Origin: Bernardetia sp.
GTDB lineage: Bacteria > Bacteroidota > Bacteroidia > Cytophagales > Bernardetiaceae
DNA: 61,592 nucleotides
Reading direction: 5' to 3'
Assembly (NCBI RefSeq): GCF_020630935.1
Contig: NZ_JAHDIG010000020.1
Coordinates: 1-61,592, forward strand
Both the position numbers and the translations under genes were made by a program. Positions 43,612 to 52,139 of the stretch are shown here, piece after piece. The first letter of the stretch is position 1. Each line of letters opens with the position of its first letter. The notes below the pieces were generated by a model. That model was not told the DNA's origin. It saw nothing but the letters and a program-made list of their open reading frames with translations, and searched no databases.

Positions 43612-46600
43612 ATGAACAAACATATATATACTTTTTTATTTGCTTTAGGAATAGTATTTTCCTTTTCTAATAAAATACAAGCTCAGTTATATTTTCCTCC
43701 TGCTGACTTTAGTCAGTATATGGATTGGATAGATTATGACAAAACATATTATAAACTTGTGGTTGATGAAGATGCTATTTATAGAATAGGGTTTCAAGAG
43801 ATTTTAGATGCTGGTATTCCTGCGTCTATTGACCCACGCCGTTTGCAAATCTATTACCACGGCAAAGAAATACCCATACGAGTATTTGGGGAAGGGGATG
43901 GACGTTTAGACTCTTTAGATTATATAGAGTTCTATGGTAAACGAAGAGATAGCGATCATGATAAATTGCTTTATCCAAATCCTAGTCAACGACCTACACC
44001 AGAAATATCCTTGATGGGTTATAACTCTGTTTACTTTCTTACCTACACTCTTTCTTCAACAGAACAGGTAAAGCGAATGGAGACATTTTATGAGGCAAAT
44101 ACTCAAAACTTAGAGCCAGAACCCTATCACCTAGAATATCAAACACAGAATTTTAGTTCAAGCTATGTTTTAGGACCTTTATATCCTTTGAGTTTTTTTT
44201 CTTCTAGTGGACGAGGATGTTTATTAAGTGATTATGAAGACGGCGAAGGAGTATCTGGAGCAAGGTTAGCAAGAGGGAAAGGTGCTGTGCAAGGTTTGGC
44301 TGGTATATCGATAGTAGATTACGTACCAGATTCTCTACAGAACTCTGAAATAGGCTTTGGTATTATGGGGTTAGTAAACCTAGAACATAAAGCACGTTTT
44401 TACTATCGAAAAGGAGGAACATCAGAAAATATTTTTATAGAAGAAAAAGAATTTAAAAACTATGAAATTGCTAGAGTAAAGAAAATACTTCCTGATTCAG
44501 TTGGTTTTATGGAAGATGGAAGAGTAGAGTTTTATATCGAAGATATGGTAGCATCTGCAGGAGCAGGACAATTGAGTTATACAGGAGGGTATGTGCAATA
44601 TCCACAAGCAACTAAAATGAATGGTGAAGAAGCTAAACGTTTTTATCTACAACCAAATAGTCAAGGCAAATCTTATGTAGAAGTACAAAACCCTACGGAA
44701 TTTAGTCGTTTTTTTGATGTTACTGACCCACAAAATGTTGTTGAAATAAAAGCAGATAGTTTACAGAATAAGAGAGCTATGATAGTTCCTAAAACCAGTA
44801 CAAATAGAGTATTGTATGCTTTAGCTGGAACAAAAAGAGTAAACTCCATTACTAAAGCGAACTTTACACCTATCACAGGTTTAGAAGCAGACTATGTTAT
44901 CTTAACAGCTAAAAATTTGAGAGAAAGTTTTGGAGATATTTCAGACCCAGTACAAGAATATGCAAATTATCGTGCTAGTGAACAAGGTGGAAATTACACT
45001 CCTCTAGTAGTAGAAATCAACCAACTTTATAATATATTTTCTTATGGAGAAACTACACCTTTGTCTATTCGTCGCTTTGCAAATTATGTTTTGACAAATG
45101 GTAATGCAAAGTTTCTCTTTATTTTAGGTAAAAGTGTAGGAGTTCACGAGGCAGATCCAAATAGCAATGATATTCCTCCTTTCGGTTATCCAGGGTCTGA
45201 CCACATGCTTACAGCAGGTATAGTAAATGGTGGACTAGAACCTGCACTTGCAACGGCTCGTTTGTCTGCCAAAACACCAAAAGAAGTCATAGATTATCTC
45301 AATAAAGTAAAAGAACACGAAAATTTAGAAGGTGACCAAAGTTGGAGAAAAAGACTTTTACATCTGAGTGGAGGCTACTCTCCTTCTGAACATGCTAGTT
45401 TCAAACGCTATGTAGAAGGTTTTGAAGATATTGCAAAAGGAGAATATTTGGGTGCAGAAGTGAAAACACTTTCAAAGAAAACCACAGATTTTATTGAGTT
45501 TATTGACATTTCAGAAGAGTTAAATAATGGAGTATCAGTTATTACCTTTTTCGGACATGCTGGTGTAAACTTTACGGATATAGAGGTGGGTTATGTAAGC
45601 CAAAGTCCTGAGTATAGTAATAAAGGACGTTATCCACTAATGTTGGTAAACGGTTGTGGTACAGGAAATGCTTACGGTTCAAACCGTTCATTAGCTGAAG
45701 ACTGGACACTCACACCAGACAAAGGAGCTATTTTATTCCTCTCTCATGGAGAACTTGGTTTTAGTGGACAGCTTCGCCTTTATACACAGACATTTTATGA
45801 GGAGGCATTTACAAAAGCAGAAAATTTGAATGAACCCATTGGCTTGGTCATGCAAAAAATGTTACGTACTTATATAGCAAGAAATGGCTTTCAGAATGAA
45901 ATAGCTAGAGCAGCAGCACAACAAATTACTTTGCACGGAGACCCTGCTGTTCGCCTGATTCCTATAAGTAAGCCAGATTATCAGATAAATAATTCTCGTG
46001 TAAGTTTAGTACCTGTCAATAATGAAGACTTTGTAAATGCAAATAGTGATAAGTTTAGAGTACAGATAGTAGCCAGCAATTTAGGAATTATGGATATTCA
46101 GAATCGCCGAATTAGTGTTCGTGTAAGAAGAACCTATCCAGATGGTACAGAAGATTTTTATTCTGTAAAAGATTATCCTTCTATCGCTAATGAGGATACT
46201 TTATACTACGATATTACAGTTGGTCCTGACCAAAAAGCAAAGGCAATAGGAATAAATAAGTTTGAAGTGTTTTTAGATTATCTTGAAGATATTGATGAGT
46301 CAGATGAGACCAATAATTACGCTAGTTTTGAATATTTCCTGCAACGTGGAGCAATGGTTACCCTTGCACCCAAGGAATATAGCATAGTAAGTAACACTAC
46401 TCCAACTCTTATTGCACAAAATAGCAATCCGTTTACAGATGTTAGAAGCTACGAATATGAAATAGATACTACTCATTTGTTTAATAGTTCTGTTAAGAAA
46501 ACGATTGTTTTACAAGATTATATTACTACTGAATGGAAGGTAGATTTACCTATTTTGGCAGATAGTACAGTATATTATTGGAGAGTGCGTTATGCAGACC

Positions 46601-48627
46601 CACAGGGAGAAGATAATCAAGAGTGGGCTACTTCATCTTTTATTTACATTAATAATAGTCCTGCTGGATGGTCTCAGAGCCATGTGGCACAGTTTGATAA
46701 AGCTACTCTACAAGGACTTTCTTATCCGAAAGAAACAGGACAGTGGCAATTTCAAGACTATTCACTGAACTTTGAAATACAAGCTGCTGGAGGTGCTTCT
46801 GCTCAAAGAGGGAATTATTTTATCAAGATGGATGGTGAAACTCTAACCAGTGGAGATTGTAATAAAGGTCAGCTTTTAGTATTGGCAGTAAATAGTCGTA
46901 CTGGCGCAGTATATAATCCTAAGCCTGCTGCTGGCTGTGACCCTTCACTTGCCGTTGCTGGGTTGCCTTATCTTATTCTCAATTATCTAATAGATAACAG
47001 TACATTAACAGATTATGTTGCCAATATGCGTAGTCAAGATTATATAATCATGATGAATAGTATTAATAGTGGCAAACATAGTGCAGAAGCAACAGTTCTT
47101 GCTCAACTTGGCTTTACACAAGCTCAAATTAGTCAGTTTACAGCAAGAGCTAATGATGCAGCTTTTGTTTTGGTAGGTAGAAAAGGTGCGCCTGCTGGTT
47201 CTGCACTACTATTTAATCTTCAAACAAGAAATGATGTTATCAATGAATCTTTTGTTTTGAATGGACTTACAGACAATGGTACTGTTACTTCATCTTTGAT
47301 TGGACCTGCTGCTAGTTGGGGAAATATGTTCAGACAATTTGATACTAGAGGTGCAGATGAGTGGCAACTTGATGTATTAGGTGTGAATTTTAATGGAGCA
47401 GAAACTGTCTTAGAGCAAAATGTTAGAGAAGATAATTATGCTTTAAATCAGATAGATGCTAATCAGTATCCATATCTAAAGTTACGTGCTACGTTGAGTG
47501 ATTCTGTTGATAGAACTTCGCCACAACTAGACCGTTGGCAAGTAATTTATAGAGAAGTTCCAGAAGGTGTTTTGCTGTATGACACGCTTTCCTATCGTCA
47601 GAATACTAATCCTCAAGTATCAGCTGGCGATTCGGTAGATATTGGATTCCGTTTCCGTAATATTTCTGGAAGTGATTTTTCTAGCCCTTTAGTAGTTCGT
47701 TATACAGTTAGAAACGATGATACTGGACTTACAACAGAACATTTTGATACGCTTTCAACTCTTGCAAGAGGAGAAGAACTTGCCTTTAGTGCCAAATTCT
47801 ATTCTTTAGACTATTTTGGAGATAATTTGCTTACTGTATTTATGAATCCTAGAATACAAGGCGAACAGATTTATGAAAACAATATCTTACAGGCGAGCTT
47901 TACAGTTGTACCAGATAATGTAAATCCAGTATTGGATGTAGCTTTTGATGGTATAAAAATTATGGATGGCGATATTATCTCTCCAACACCACTCATTGCG
48001 GTTCAGCTAAGAGATGAAAATAAATTCTTGATACGAGAAGATACTGTTGGAATTAATCTTTACTTGAGTAAGTGTGATAGCTGTGAACGTGTAAGGCTCA
48101 ATTATGATGGTCAGAATGTTCAATATTTTGCCTCCCAAGATAATAACTTCCGTTTAGAGTATCGACCAGAACGTTTAGAGGATGGAAAATATACTCTCAT
48201 TGTAGAAGCAGAAGATGTAAGTGGAAACCGTGCTGGAGCAGAAGATTACAAAGTAAACTTTGAAGTCATAAACAAATCTAGTCTGACACACTTCTATCCA
48301 TATCCTAATCCATTTTCTACGAACATGAAATTTGTCTTTACACTTACAGGAGCAGAAGTGCCAGACGACATTCGTATTCAGATTATGACCATTACTGGAA
48401 AAATCGTCCGAACTATTACAAAGGACGAGCTAGGAGCAATACGGATTGGAGACAATGTTTCAGAATTTTCGTGGGATGGAACAGATGAATATGGCGATAA
48501 GCTCGCCAACGGAGTTTATCTCTACAAAGTAGATATTCGTAATAATCAACTTAGCTTCGAACACCGAGAAACAGCCAAAGATAATCTCTTTAAGAAAAAC
48601 ATTGGTAAAATCTATATTATGAGATAA
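43612..48627 (+). CDS. porU: PorU-family C25 peptidase (T9SS sortase)
   Basis: PorU removes the C-terminal sorting domain of T9SS cargo and attaches the cargo to the surface. The 1671-residue protein has a signal peptide ending IQAQ. An N-terminal beta-rich region (about 25-420) leads to the C25 gingipain-like peptidase domain (about 424-790) with catalytic His649 (TFFGHAGVNF) and Cys682 (LVNGCGTGNAYG). Two CARDB-like beta domains (about 815-910 and 1320-1440) and a C-terminal FlgD-like Ig domain follow (about 1556-1671, YPYPNPFSTNMKF, FSWDGTDEYGDKLANGVYLY). It is longer than the roughly 1100-1300 residues usual for PorU, resembling the longer variants. Both catalytic residues are present. 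Confidence 0.9.
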   Translation: MNKHIYTFLFALGIVFSFSNKIQAQLYFPPADFSQYMDWIDYDKTYYKLVVDEDAIYRIGFQEILDAGIPASIDPRRLQIYYHGKEIPIRVFGEGDGRLDSLDYIEFYGKRRDSDHDKLLYPNPSQRPTPEISLMGYNSVYFLTYTLSSTEQVKRMETFYEANTQNLEPEPYHLEYQTQNFSSSYVLGPLYPLSFFSSSGRGCLLSDYEDGEGVSGARLARGKGAVQGLAGISIVDYVPDSLQNSEIGFGIMGLVNLEHKARFYYRKGGTSENIFIEEKEFKNYEIARVKKILPDSVGFMEDGRVEFYIEDMVASAGAGQLSYTGGYVQYPQATKMNGEEAKRFYLQPNSQGKSYVEVQNPTEFSRFFDVTDPQNVVEIKADSLQNKRAMIVPKTSTNRVLYALAGTKRVNSITKANFTPITGLEADYVILTAKNLRESFGDISDPVQEYANYRASEQGGNYTPLVVEINQLYNIFSYGETTPLSIRRFANYVLTNGNAKFLFILGKSVGVHEADPNSNDIPPFGYPGSDHMLTAGIVNGGLEPALATARLSAKTPKEVIDYLNKVKEHENLEGDQSWRKRLLHLSGGYSPSEHASFKRYVEGFEDIAKGEYLGAEVKTLSKKTTDFIEFIDISEELNNGVSVITFFGHAGVNFTDIEVGYVSQSPEYSNKGRYPLMLVNGCGTGNAYGSNRSLAEDWTLTPDKGAILFLSHGELGFSGQLRLYTQTFYEEAFTKAENLNEPIGLVMQKMLRTYIARNGFQNEIARAAAQQITLHGDPAVRLIPISKPDYQINNSRVSLVPVNNEDFVNANSDKFRVQIVASNLGIMDIQNRRISVRVRRTYPDGTEDFYSVKDYPSIANEDTLYYDITVGPDQKAKAIGINKFEVFLDYLEDIDESDETNNYASFEYFLQRGAMVTLAPKEYSIVSNTTPTLIAQNSNPFTDVRSYEYEIDTTHLFNSSVKKTIVLQDYITTEWKVDLPILADSTVYYWRVRYADPQGEDNQEWATSSFIYINNSPAGWSQSHVAQFDKATLQGLSYPKETGQWQFQDYSLNFEIQAAGGASAQRGNYFIKMDGETLTSGDCNKGQLLVLAVNSRTGAVYNPKPAAGCDPSLAVAGLPYLILNYLIDNSTLTDYVANMRSQDYIIMMNSINSGKHSAEATVLAQLGFTQAQISQFTARANDAAFVLVGRKGAPAGSALLFNLQTRNDVINESFVLNGLTDNGTVTSSLIGPAASWGNMFRQFDTRGADEWQLDVLGVNFNGAETVLEQNVREDNYALNQIDANQYPYLKLRATLSDSVDRTSPQLDRWQVIYREVPEGVLLYDTLSYRQNTNPQVSAGDSVDIGFRFRNISGSDFSSPLVVRYTVRNDDTGLTTEHFDTLSTLARGEELAFSAKFYSLDYFGDNLLTVFMNPRIQGEQIYENNILQASFTVVPDNVNPVLDVAFDGIKIMDGDIISPTPLIAVQLRDENKFLIREDTVGINLYLSKCDSCERVRLNYDGQNVQYFASQDNNFRLEYRPERLEDGKYTLIVEAEDVSGNRAGAEDYKVNFEVINKSSLTHFYPYPNPFSTNMKFVFTLTGAEVPDDIRIQIMTITGKIVRTITKDELGAIRIGDNVSEFSWDGTDEYGDKLANGVYLYKVDIRNNQLSFEHRETAKDNLFKKNIGKIYIMR

Positions 48628-48635
48628 CCACACAA

Positions 48636-48667
48636 AAAAAGCACAAAACTACGGTTTTGTGCTTTTT
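48636..48667. terminator. Bidirectional terminator with a UACG tetraloop
   Basis: AAAAAGCACAAAAC (48636-48649) pairs perfectly with 48654-48667, closing C(UACG)G, an extra-stable UNCG tetraloop, when read on the plus strand. It ends porU and, on the minus strand, the small gene whose stop is at 48672. Confidence 0.9.
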
Positions 48668-48671
48668 GTTT

Positions 48672-49055
48672 TTAGTAAGCCATTTTCTTTGTAAAGAATT
48701 GCTCTTTATTACTTTTGAAGCGAATAAAATATACGCCTTTAGTTTCTATGAATGGAATTTTTATTTCATTCTTAAAGTCAGAGACATATACTGTATTGAG
48801 TTTTTTCCCTAACACATCTATAATTTCAATATATTCTATCTTGACTTTATCGTTCCACTTTATATACACTATATCTTTTTGTGTAATTACTTTTAAGTTT
48901 TCAAAGAAGGCTTTTTTCTGTTCTTCTTCTAGTGATAAAACAGTCTGTTTTCTAATTTCTGCTTTAGCTGAACCTCCTCCATCTCCTCCTGTAAATTGGG
49001 CATATATAGAAAAAGGAAGTAACATTAAAAAAATAAACAAGATAACTGATTTCAT
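48672..49055 (-). CDS. Miniature secreted protein made mostly of a T9SS sorting domain
   Basis: The longest frame starts at 49091, but the ATG at 49053-49055 starts directly with a signal peptide (MKSVILFIFLMLLPFSIYAQ), giving 127 residues. The last 75 or so residues look like a T9SS sorting domain: VIYIKW-like strand, EYIEIIDVLGKKLNTVYVSD, IKIPFIETKGVYFIRFKSN and the closing EQFFTKKMAY. Between them is a short Gly-rich and helical stretch (FTGGDGGGSAKAEIRKQTVL). A mature cargo of only about 30 residues would remain after processing. It converges on porU and shares its terminator. Confidence 0.75.
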   Translation of the reverse strand: MKSVILFIFLMLLPFSIYAQFTGGDGGGSAKAEIRKQTVLSLEEEQKKAFFENLKVITQKDIVYIKWNDKVKIEYIEIIDVLGKKLNTVYVSDFKNEIKIPFIETKGVYFIRFKSNKEQFFTKKMAY

Positions 49056-49112
49056 AGAAATTAATTGAAATTTTAGTTTATCATTTATCATTAATAGTGT
49101 GTCGTTTAAAGA

Positions 49113-50579
49113 TTAGAGTTTTATAATCTCAATACCTACTTTTCCAGTAGCTTTTACATATATGCGAATATGTTCTTTATCAACTTGGATAAAACGAGGT
49201 AAGAGGTCAAAATCTTGTAAGTCAAATAATGCTGTTTTTCCAGTTTTTCCTTTTGAAAGTGCAGTTTGGATAATATTTGGAAGTTTTTTTATATAATTAT
49301 CCATAGGCAAGACAAGTAGCTTTTGGATTTCTTCCTTCACAGTAGCTTTGAGCATCCAGTCGGCAGCTGTGAGTAAATATTCTTCACTCTGTAAGTTATA
49401 ATCAAAATTGTCGAAGTGTAATGACTTATCTAAAGAATCAAAACGAGGAGTACCATTAAGATAGATGGTACTGTTTACGTCGCCTGTTATTTGGAGCTTC
49501 ATAAATAATTGTTTTCCACTTCCAAAAACCTCTACATCATTTATTTTGAGTTTATAGTCTGTATTCGGCACAATCAACACAGTATCTTTTACTTGCTCAC
49601 TCAACAAATCATTAATAGCCTTATAAGGAAGCTCTCCCCTCAAATTCAATTCAAAATCATTCTGATTAGAATTTAATAAGTAGTTTTGTTTCAATGAAGG
49701 AAGTTTTTTGAATGCAACACTAGGCTTTTCTCCTTTTTTCTTTGCCACAACAGTTCGTAGAAATGTTTTTAAACGAGTAGTAATAAAGAGTTTTTTATCC
49801 TTTCCCTCAATTTTACTAGCTTCAATTTGTATGGGTTCTGCCAAAAGCCATGTTCCATTACTTATTTTTTTCTCAATCAAGATAGGTTCTTGGATTTTTA
49901 TCCATATTTTACTGACTTCTTTCTCTATTATTTTAAGGTTTGAAGTGGCTTTATCTATTACTCTTTCTAAGTCATTTTTTTTCTGTAAGAGTTGACTCTC
50001 TAACAGTCCTGCCAAGTCAAAATTAATACCCAATACTTTGAGTTTAGGCTTTTTTATCCATTCAATTCCAGTATATTTTGTTTGAGTTTCTAGTTTCCAG
50101 TCTGAGTTGAGGTTTATCTCTGAACGAAGCTGTATGCGTAGTGAAAAATCTATTTCTTTTGTTTTTTCTATTTTCTTGCCAAAAAATCTAGTTTTGAGCA
50201 TTCTTTTAGACACCCAAATATGAAGAGGAACAGAATAATACATTACGTTTTCTTTGACTGATATTTTAATATTATCAACCTTTTTTACTCTAATTTTTAA
50301 TCCATCACTCTGTTTGTCTTCAAAACTTTGGTCTGCATAGAGTGTTCCCTTGATGGCTTGATTTATCTTTTGCTCAATTTGTTCTACACTAAAAGCTATT
50401 GGTACTTCTAAAAAAGAAATTTGATGTTCGATAGCTTCATCAAAAGGTAATATTTTAGGAGCAGTATTTTCCTTTTTATTCTTACAAGAAGATATAAACA
50501 ACACAGTCAATAGAAAACTAAGTATCAACAGAGCTTGCTGATTATTTCTTTTTATATAAAAATAAATCTTAGTTTTCAT
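49113..50579 (-). CDS. DUF4403 family lipoprotein
   Basis: A lipobox (FISSC) gives lipidation at Cys32. The mature protein of about 456 residues is beta-rich, with two similar halves of BPI-like character: an N-terminal segment ILPFDEAIEHQISFLEVPIA, the strand pair IKVDNIKISV, and the C-terminal FDLQDFDLLPRFIQVDKEH. The strings TDYKLKINDVEVFGSGKQLF and STIYLNGTPRFDSL are typical of DUF4403. Related lipid-binding folds suggest a role in lipid trafficking at the outer membrane, but no function is known. 57 bases separate it from the miniature cargo gene downstream. Confidence 0.85.
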   Translation of the reverse strand: MKTKIYFYIKRNNQQALLILSFLLTVLFISSCKNKKENTAPKILPFDEAIEHQISFLEVPIAFSVEQIEQKINQAIKGTLYADQSFEDKQSDGLKIRVKKVDNIKISVKENVMYYSVPLHIWVSKRMLKTRFFGKKIEKTKEIDFSLRIQLRSEINLNSDWKLETQTKYTGIEWIKKPKLKVLGINFDLAGLLESQLLQKKNDLERVIDKATSNLKIIEKEVSKIWIKIQEPILIEKKISNGTWLLAEPIQIEASKIEGKDKKLFITTRLKTFLRTVVAKKKGEKPSVAFKKLPSLKQNYLLNSNQNDFELNLRGELPYKAINDLLSEQVKDTVLIVPNTDYKLKINDVEVFGSGKQLFMKLQITGDVNSTIYLNGTPRFDSLDKSLHFDNFDYNLQSEEYLLTAADWMLKATVKEEIQKLLVLPMDNYIKKLPNIIQTALSKGKTGKTALFDLQDFDLLPRFIQVDKEHIRIYVKATGKVGIEIIKL

Positions 50580-50593
50580 AACTGGTAGTAAAC

Positions 50594-50721
50594 GTTATCA
50601 CAGTTAATTTAGTAAAGTTCATTTCTTCATAGTCTTAGATTTGTAAAGCTAATGATATGGAGAAATAGATATGATTTTTGATAAATTACTGACAATCAGA
50701 TGTGTAAAAAAACGTGATAAC
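50594..50721. repeat. Hairpin repeat, second family, copy b, with terminal inverted repeats
   Basis: GTTATCAC (50594-50601) at the left is exactly inverted at the right as GTGATAAC (50714-50721), giving a 128-bp unit. Inside, ATTTCTTCATA pairs with TATGGAGAAAT with one wobble. The left part TTATCACAGTTAATTT is shared with the copy at 10242. No clear target duplication flanks it. Confidence 0.65.
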
Positions 50722-50735
50722 CTTTAAAATAAAAA

Positions 50736-51413
50736 TTATTCTAAGGGTAACATATAAATAACTTCTTTTACCCAATACAAACTTCTCAAATATTCTAATG
50801 ATAAAGGACGTAGTTCAGAATCAATTTCGATGACTAAACACGCTACTCCTCTTTTTCCTTTTCTACTGACATTCATGGTTGCGATATTACAATCATCGTT
50901 GGCAAGAATATTTGAAATAAAGGCAATGCTGCCTGTTTTATCATCTGCAAATATTAGTAGGGTATAAAGTCCTGTTGTAAAACCTGCTTCATAGCCATTG
51001 ACTTCTTCAATTTCGATGAGTCCACCACCTCTGCTAATACCTAAAACTTCAATATTGCGTTCACCTTTTCTTAGTTTTAAGCGTATAGAATTAGGATGAA
51101 AAATAGAGGCATTGCCGACTGAACGAAACGTATATTTTAGTCCTGCTTTTTTAGCCTCATCGAAGGAAGTCTTGATACGAATATCATCTGTTGCAAAACC
51201 AAGAAGTCCTGCTATGATGGCTCTGTCGCTGCCATGCCCTTCATAAGTTCTAGCAAAAGAGTTATAAAAAACAATCTCAGCTTCTTCTGGAGTACTGCCC
51301 AAAATATCGATAGCTGCCAAACCAAGACGAACTACTCCTGCTGTATGAGAGCTAGAAGGACCAATCATAATAGGACCAATCATATCGAAGATACTACTTT
51401 TTTCTGTTGCCAT
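50736..51413 (-). CDS. sdaAB: L-serine ammonia-lyase, beta subunit
   Basis: Serine dehydratase of the iron-sulfur class turns L-serine into pyruvate and ammonia. This 225-residue protein is the beta chain: SIFDMIGPIMIGPSSSHTAG, FYNSFARTYEGHGSDRAIIAGLLG, and an HPNSIRL segment, followed by a C-terminal ACT-like domain (about 145-225) with FADDKTGSIAFISNILANDD and the RKGKRGVACLVIEID stretch. The alpha chain with the cluster cysteines is absent from the window and must be elsewhere. Two TAnnTTTG-type elements lie on the minus strand upstream (51462-51469 and 51476-51483), but neither has a matching TTG. Confidence 0.92.
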   Translation of the reverse strand: MATEKSSIFDMIGPIMIGPSSSHTAGVVRLGLAAIDILGSTPEEAEIVFYNSFARTYEGHGSDRAIIAGLLGFATDDIRIKTSFDEAKKAGLKYTFRSVGNASIFHPNSIRLKLRKGERNIEVLGISRGGGLIEIEEVNGYEAGFTTGLYTLLIFADDKTGSIAFISNILANDDCNIATMNVSRKGKRGVACLVIEIDSELRPLSLEYLRSLYWVKEVIYMLPLE

Positions 51414-51540
51414 TGTTCTAATAATTATTTTTTGTGTTGTATGCTTGTTATTATAAAACTACAAAATTACTGATACAAAAGTAGGTTTTGAAAAATGAAT
51501 TATTGAGCTATTATAAATTGATATTCAGAATAAAGTATAA

Positions 51541-51578
51541 AAAAACCTTTCTATTTTCATAAATAGAAAGGTTTTTAC
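51541..51578 (-). terminator. Terminator of the lipocalin-like lipoprotein gene
   Basis: AAAAACCTTTCTATTT (51541-51556) pairs perfectly over 16 bp with 51561-51576 across a 4-base loop. On the minus strand it is followed by TTTT. Confidence 0.85.
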
Positions 51579-51597
51579 TAGTACTTATAGAGTTTTA

Positions 51598-52026
51598 CTA
51601 TATTCTTTCAAAAGTATAACGATAAGTAGCAGTCATCTTACCTGGTTTTGCTACTTGCCATTCCCAGCTCATTGTGTTGCCACCAATACCAGTAACATTC
51701 ACTTCTGCTCCAGGATTAAAAGTTATGAAAGACCCATTTACATTGTAAGTACCTACCAAATCATCAGTAGGGCTTGTAAAGTTATTTGGGTTAGTCAATA
51801 CATAAGTGCCTGTAGAGTTCAATTTAATAGCAAAGCCAGCAAAATCAGCTGGTTCTGCTGTTTCTCCTGTAAAAGTAGCACTTACAAGTTTCCACTCTCC
51901 TACATAAGCTGCATTTGCATTATCATCGTCGTTGCTATCGTTTGTCAAGCTAGAGCAAGATGTAAAAGCTCCAACACCTATAAATAGTATAAATAGAGCA
52001 GCTATACGCAAATAATTAAATTTCAT
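51598..52026 (-). CDS. Lipocalin-like lipoprotein
   Basis: The lipobox FTSC gives lipidation at Cys24. The mature part of about 118 residues shows the small beta-barrel pattern of exported lipocalin-like domains: YVGEWKLVSATFTG, FAIKLNSTGTYVLT, LVGTYNVNGSFITFN and MTATYRYTFERI. An Asp/Asn-rich linker (about 28-40) follows the anchor, as in many surface lipoproteins. The ligand is unknown. The gene has a strong terminator of its own. Confidence 0.85.
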   Translation of the reverse strand: MKFNYLRIAALFILFIGVGAFTSCSSLTNDSNDDDNANAAYVGEWKLVSATFTGETAEPADFAGFAIKLNSTGTYVLTNPNNFTSPTDDLVGTYNVNGSFITFNPGAEVNVTGIGGNTMSWEWQVAKPGKMTATYRYTFERI

Positions 52027-52093
52027 ATAAATTTGTATTTTAAAGTTTTGATATTAATAATTACAATTTGAATTGTATTTATAAGAAGTTTTC

Positions 52094-52132
52094 AAAAGTA
52101 GAATTACTCTCAAAGAGAATAATTCTACTTTT
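52094..52132 (-). terminator. Terminator of the FG-GAP protein gene
   Basis: AAAAGTAGAATTA (52094-52106) pairs exactly with 52120-52132; the inner bases also pair partly. It lies 8 bases after the stop at 52140. Confidence 0.8.
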
Positions 52133-52139
52133 AGTATAA

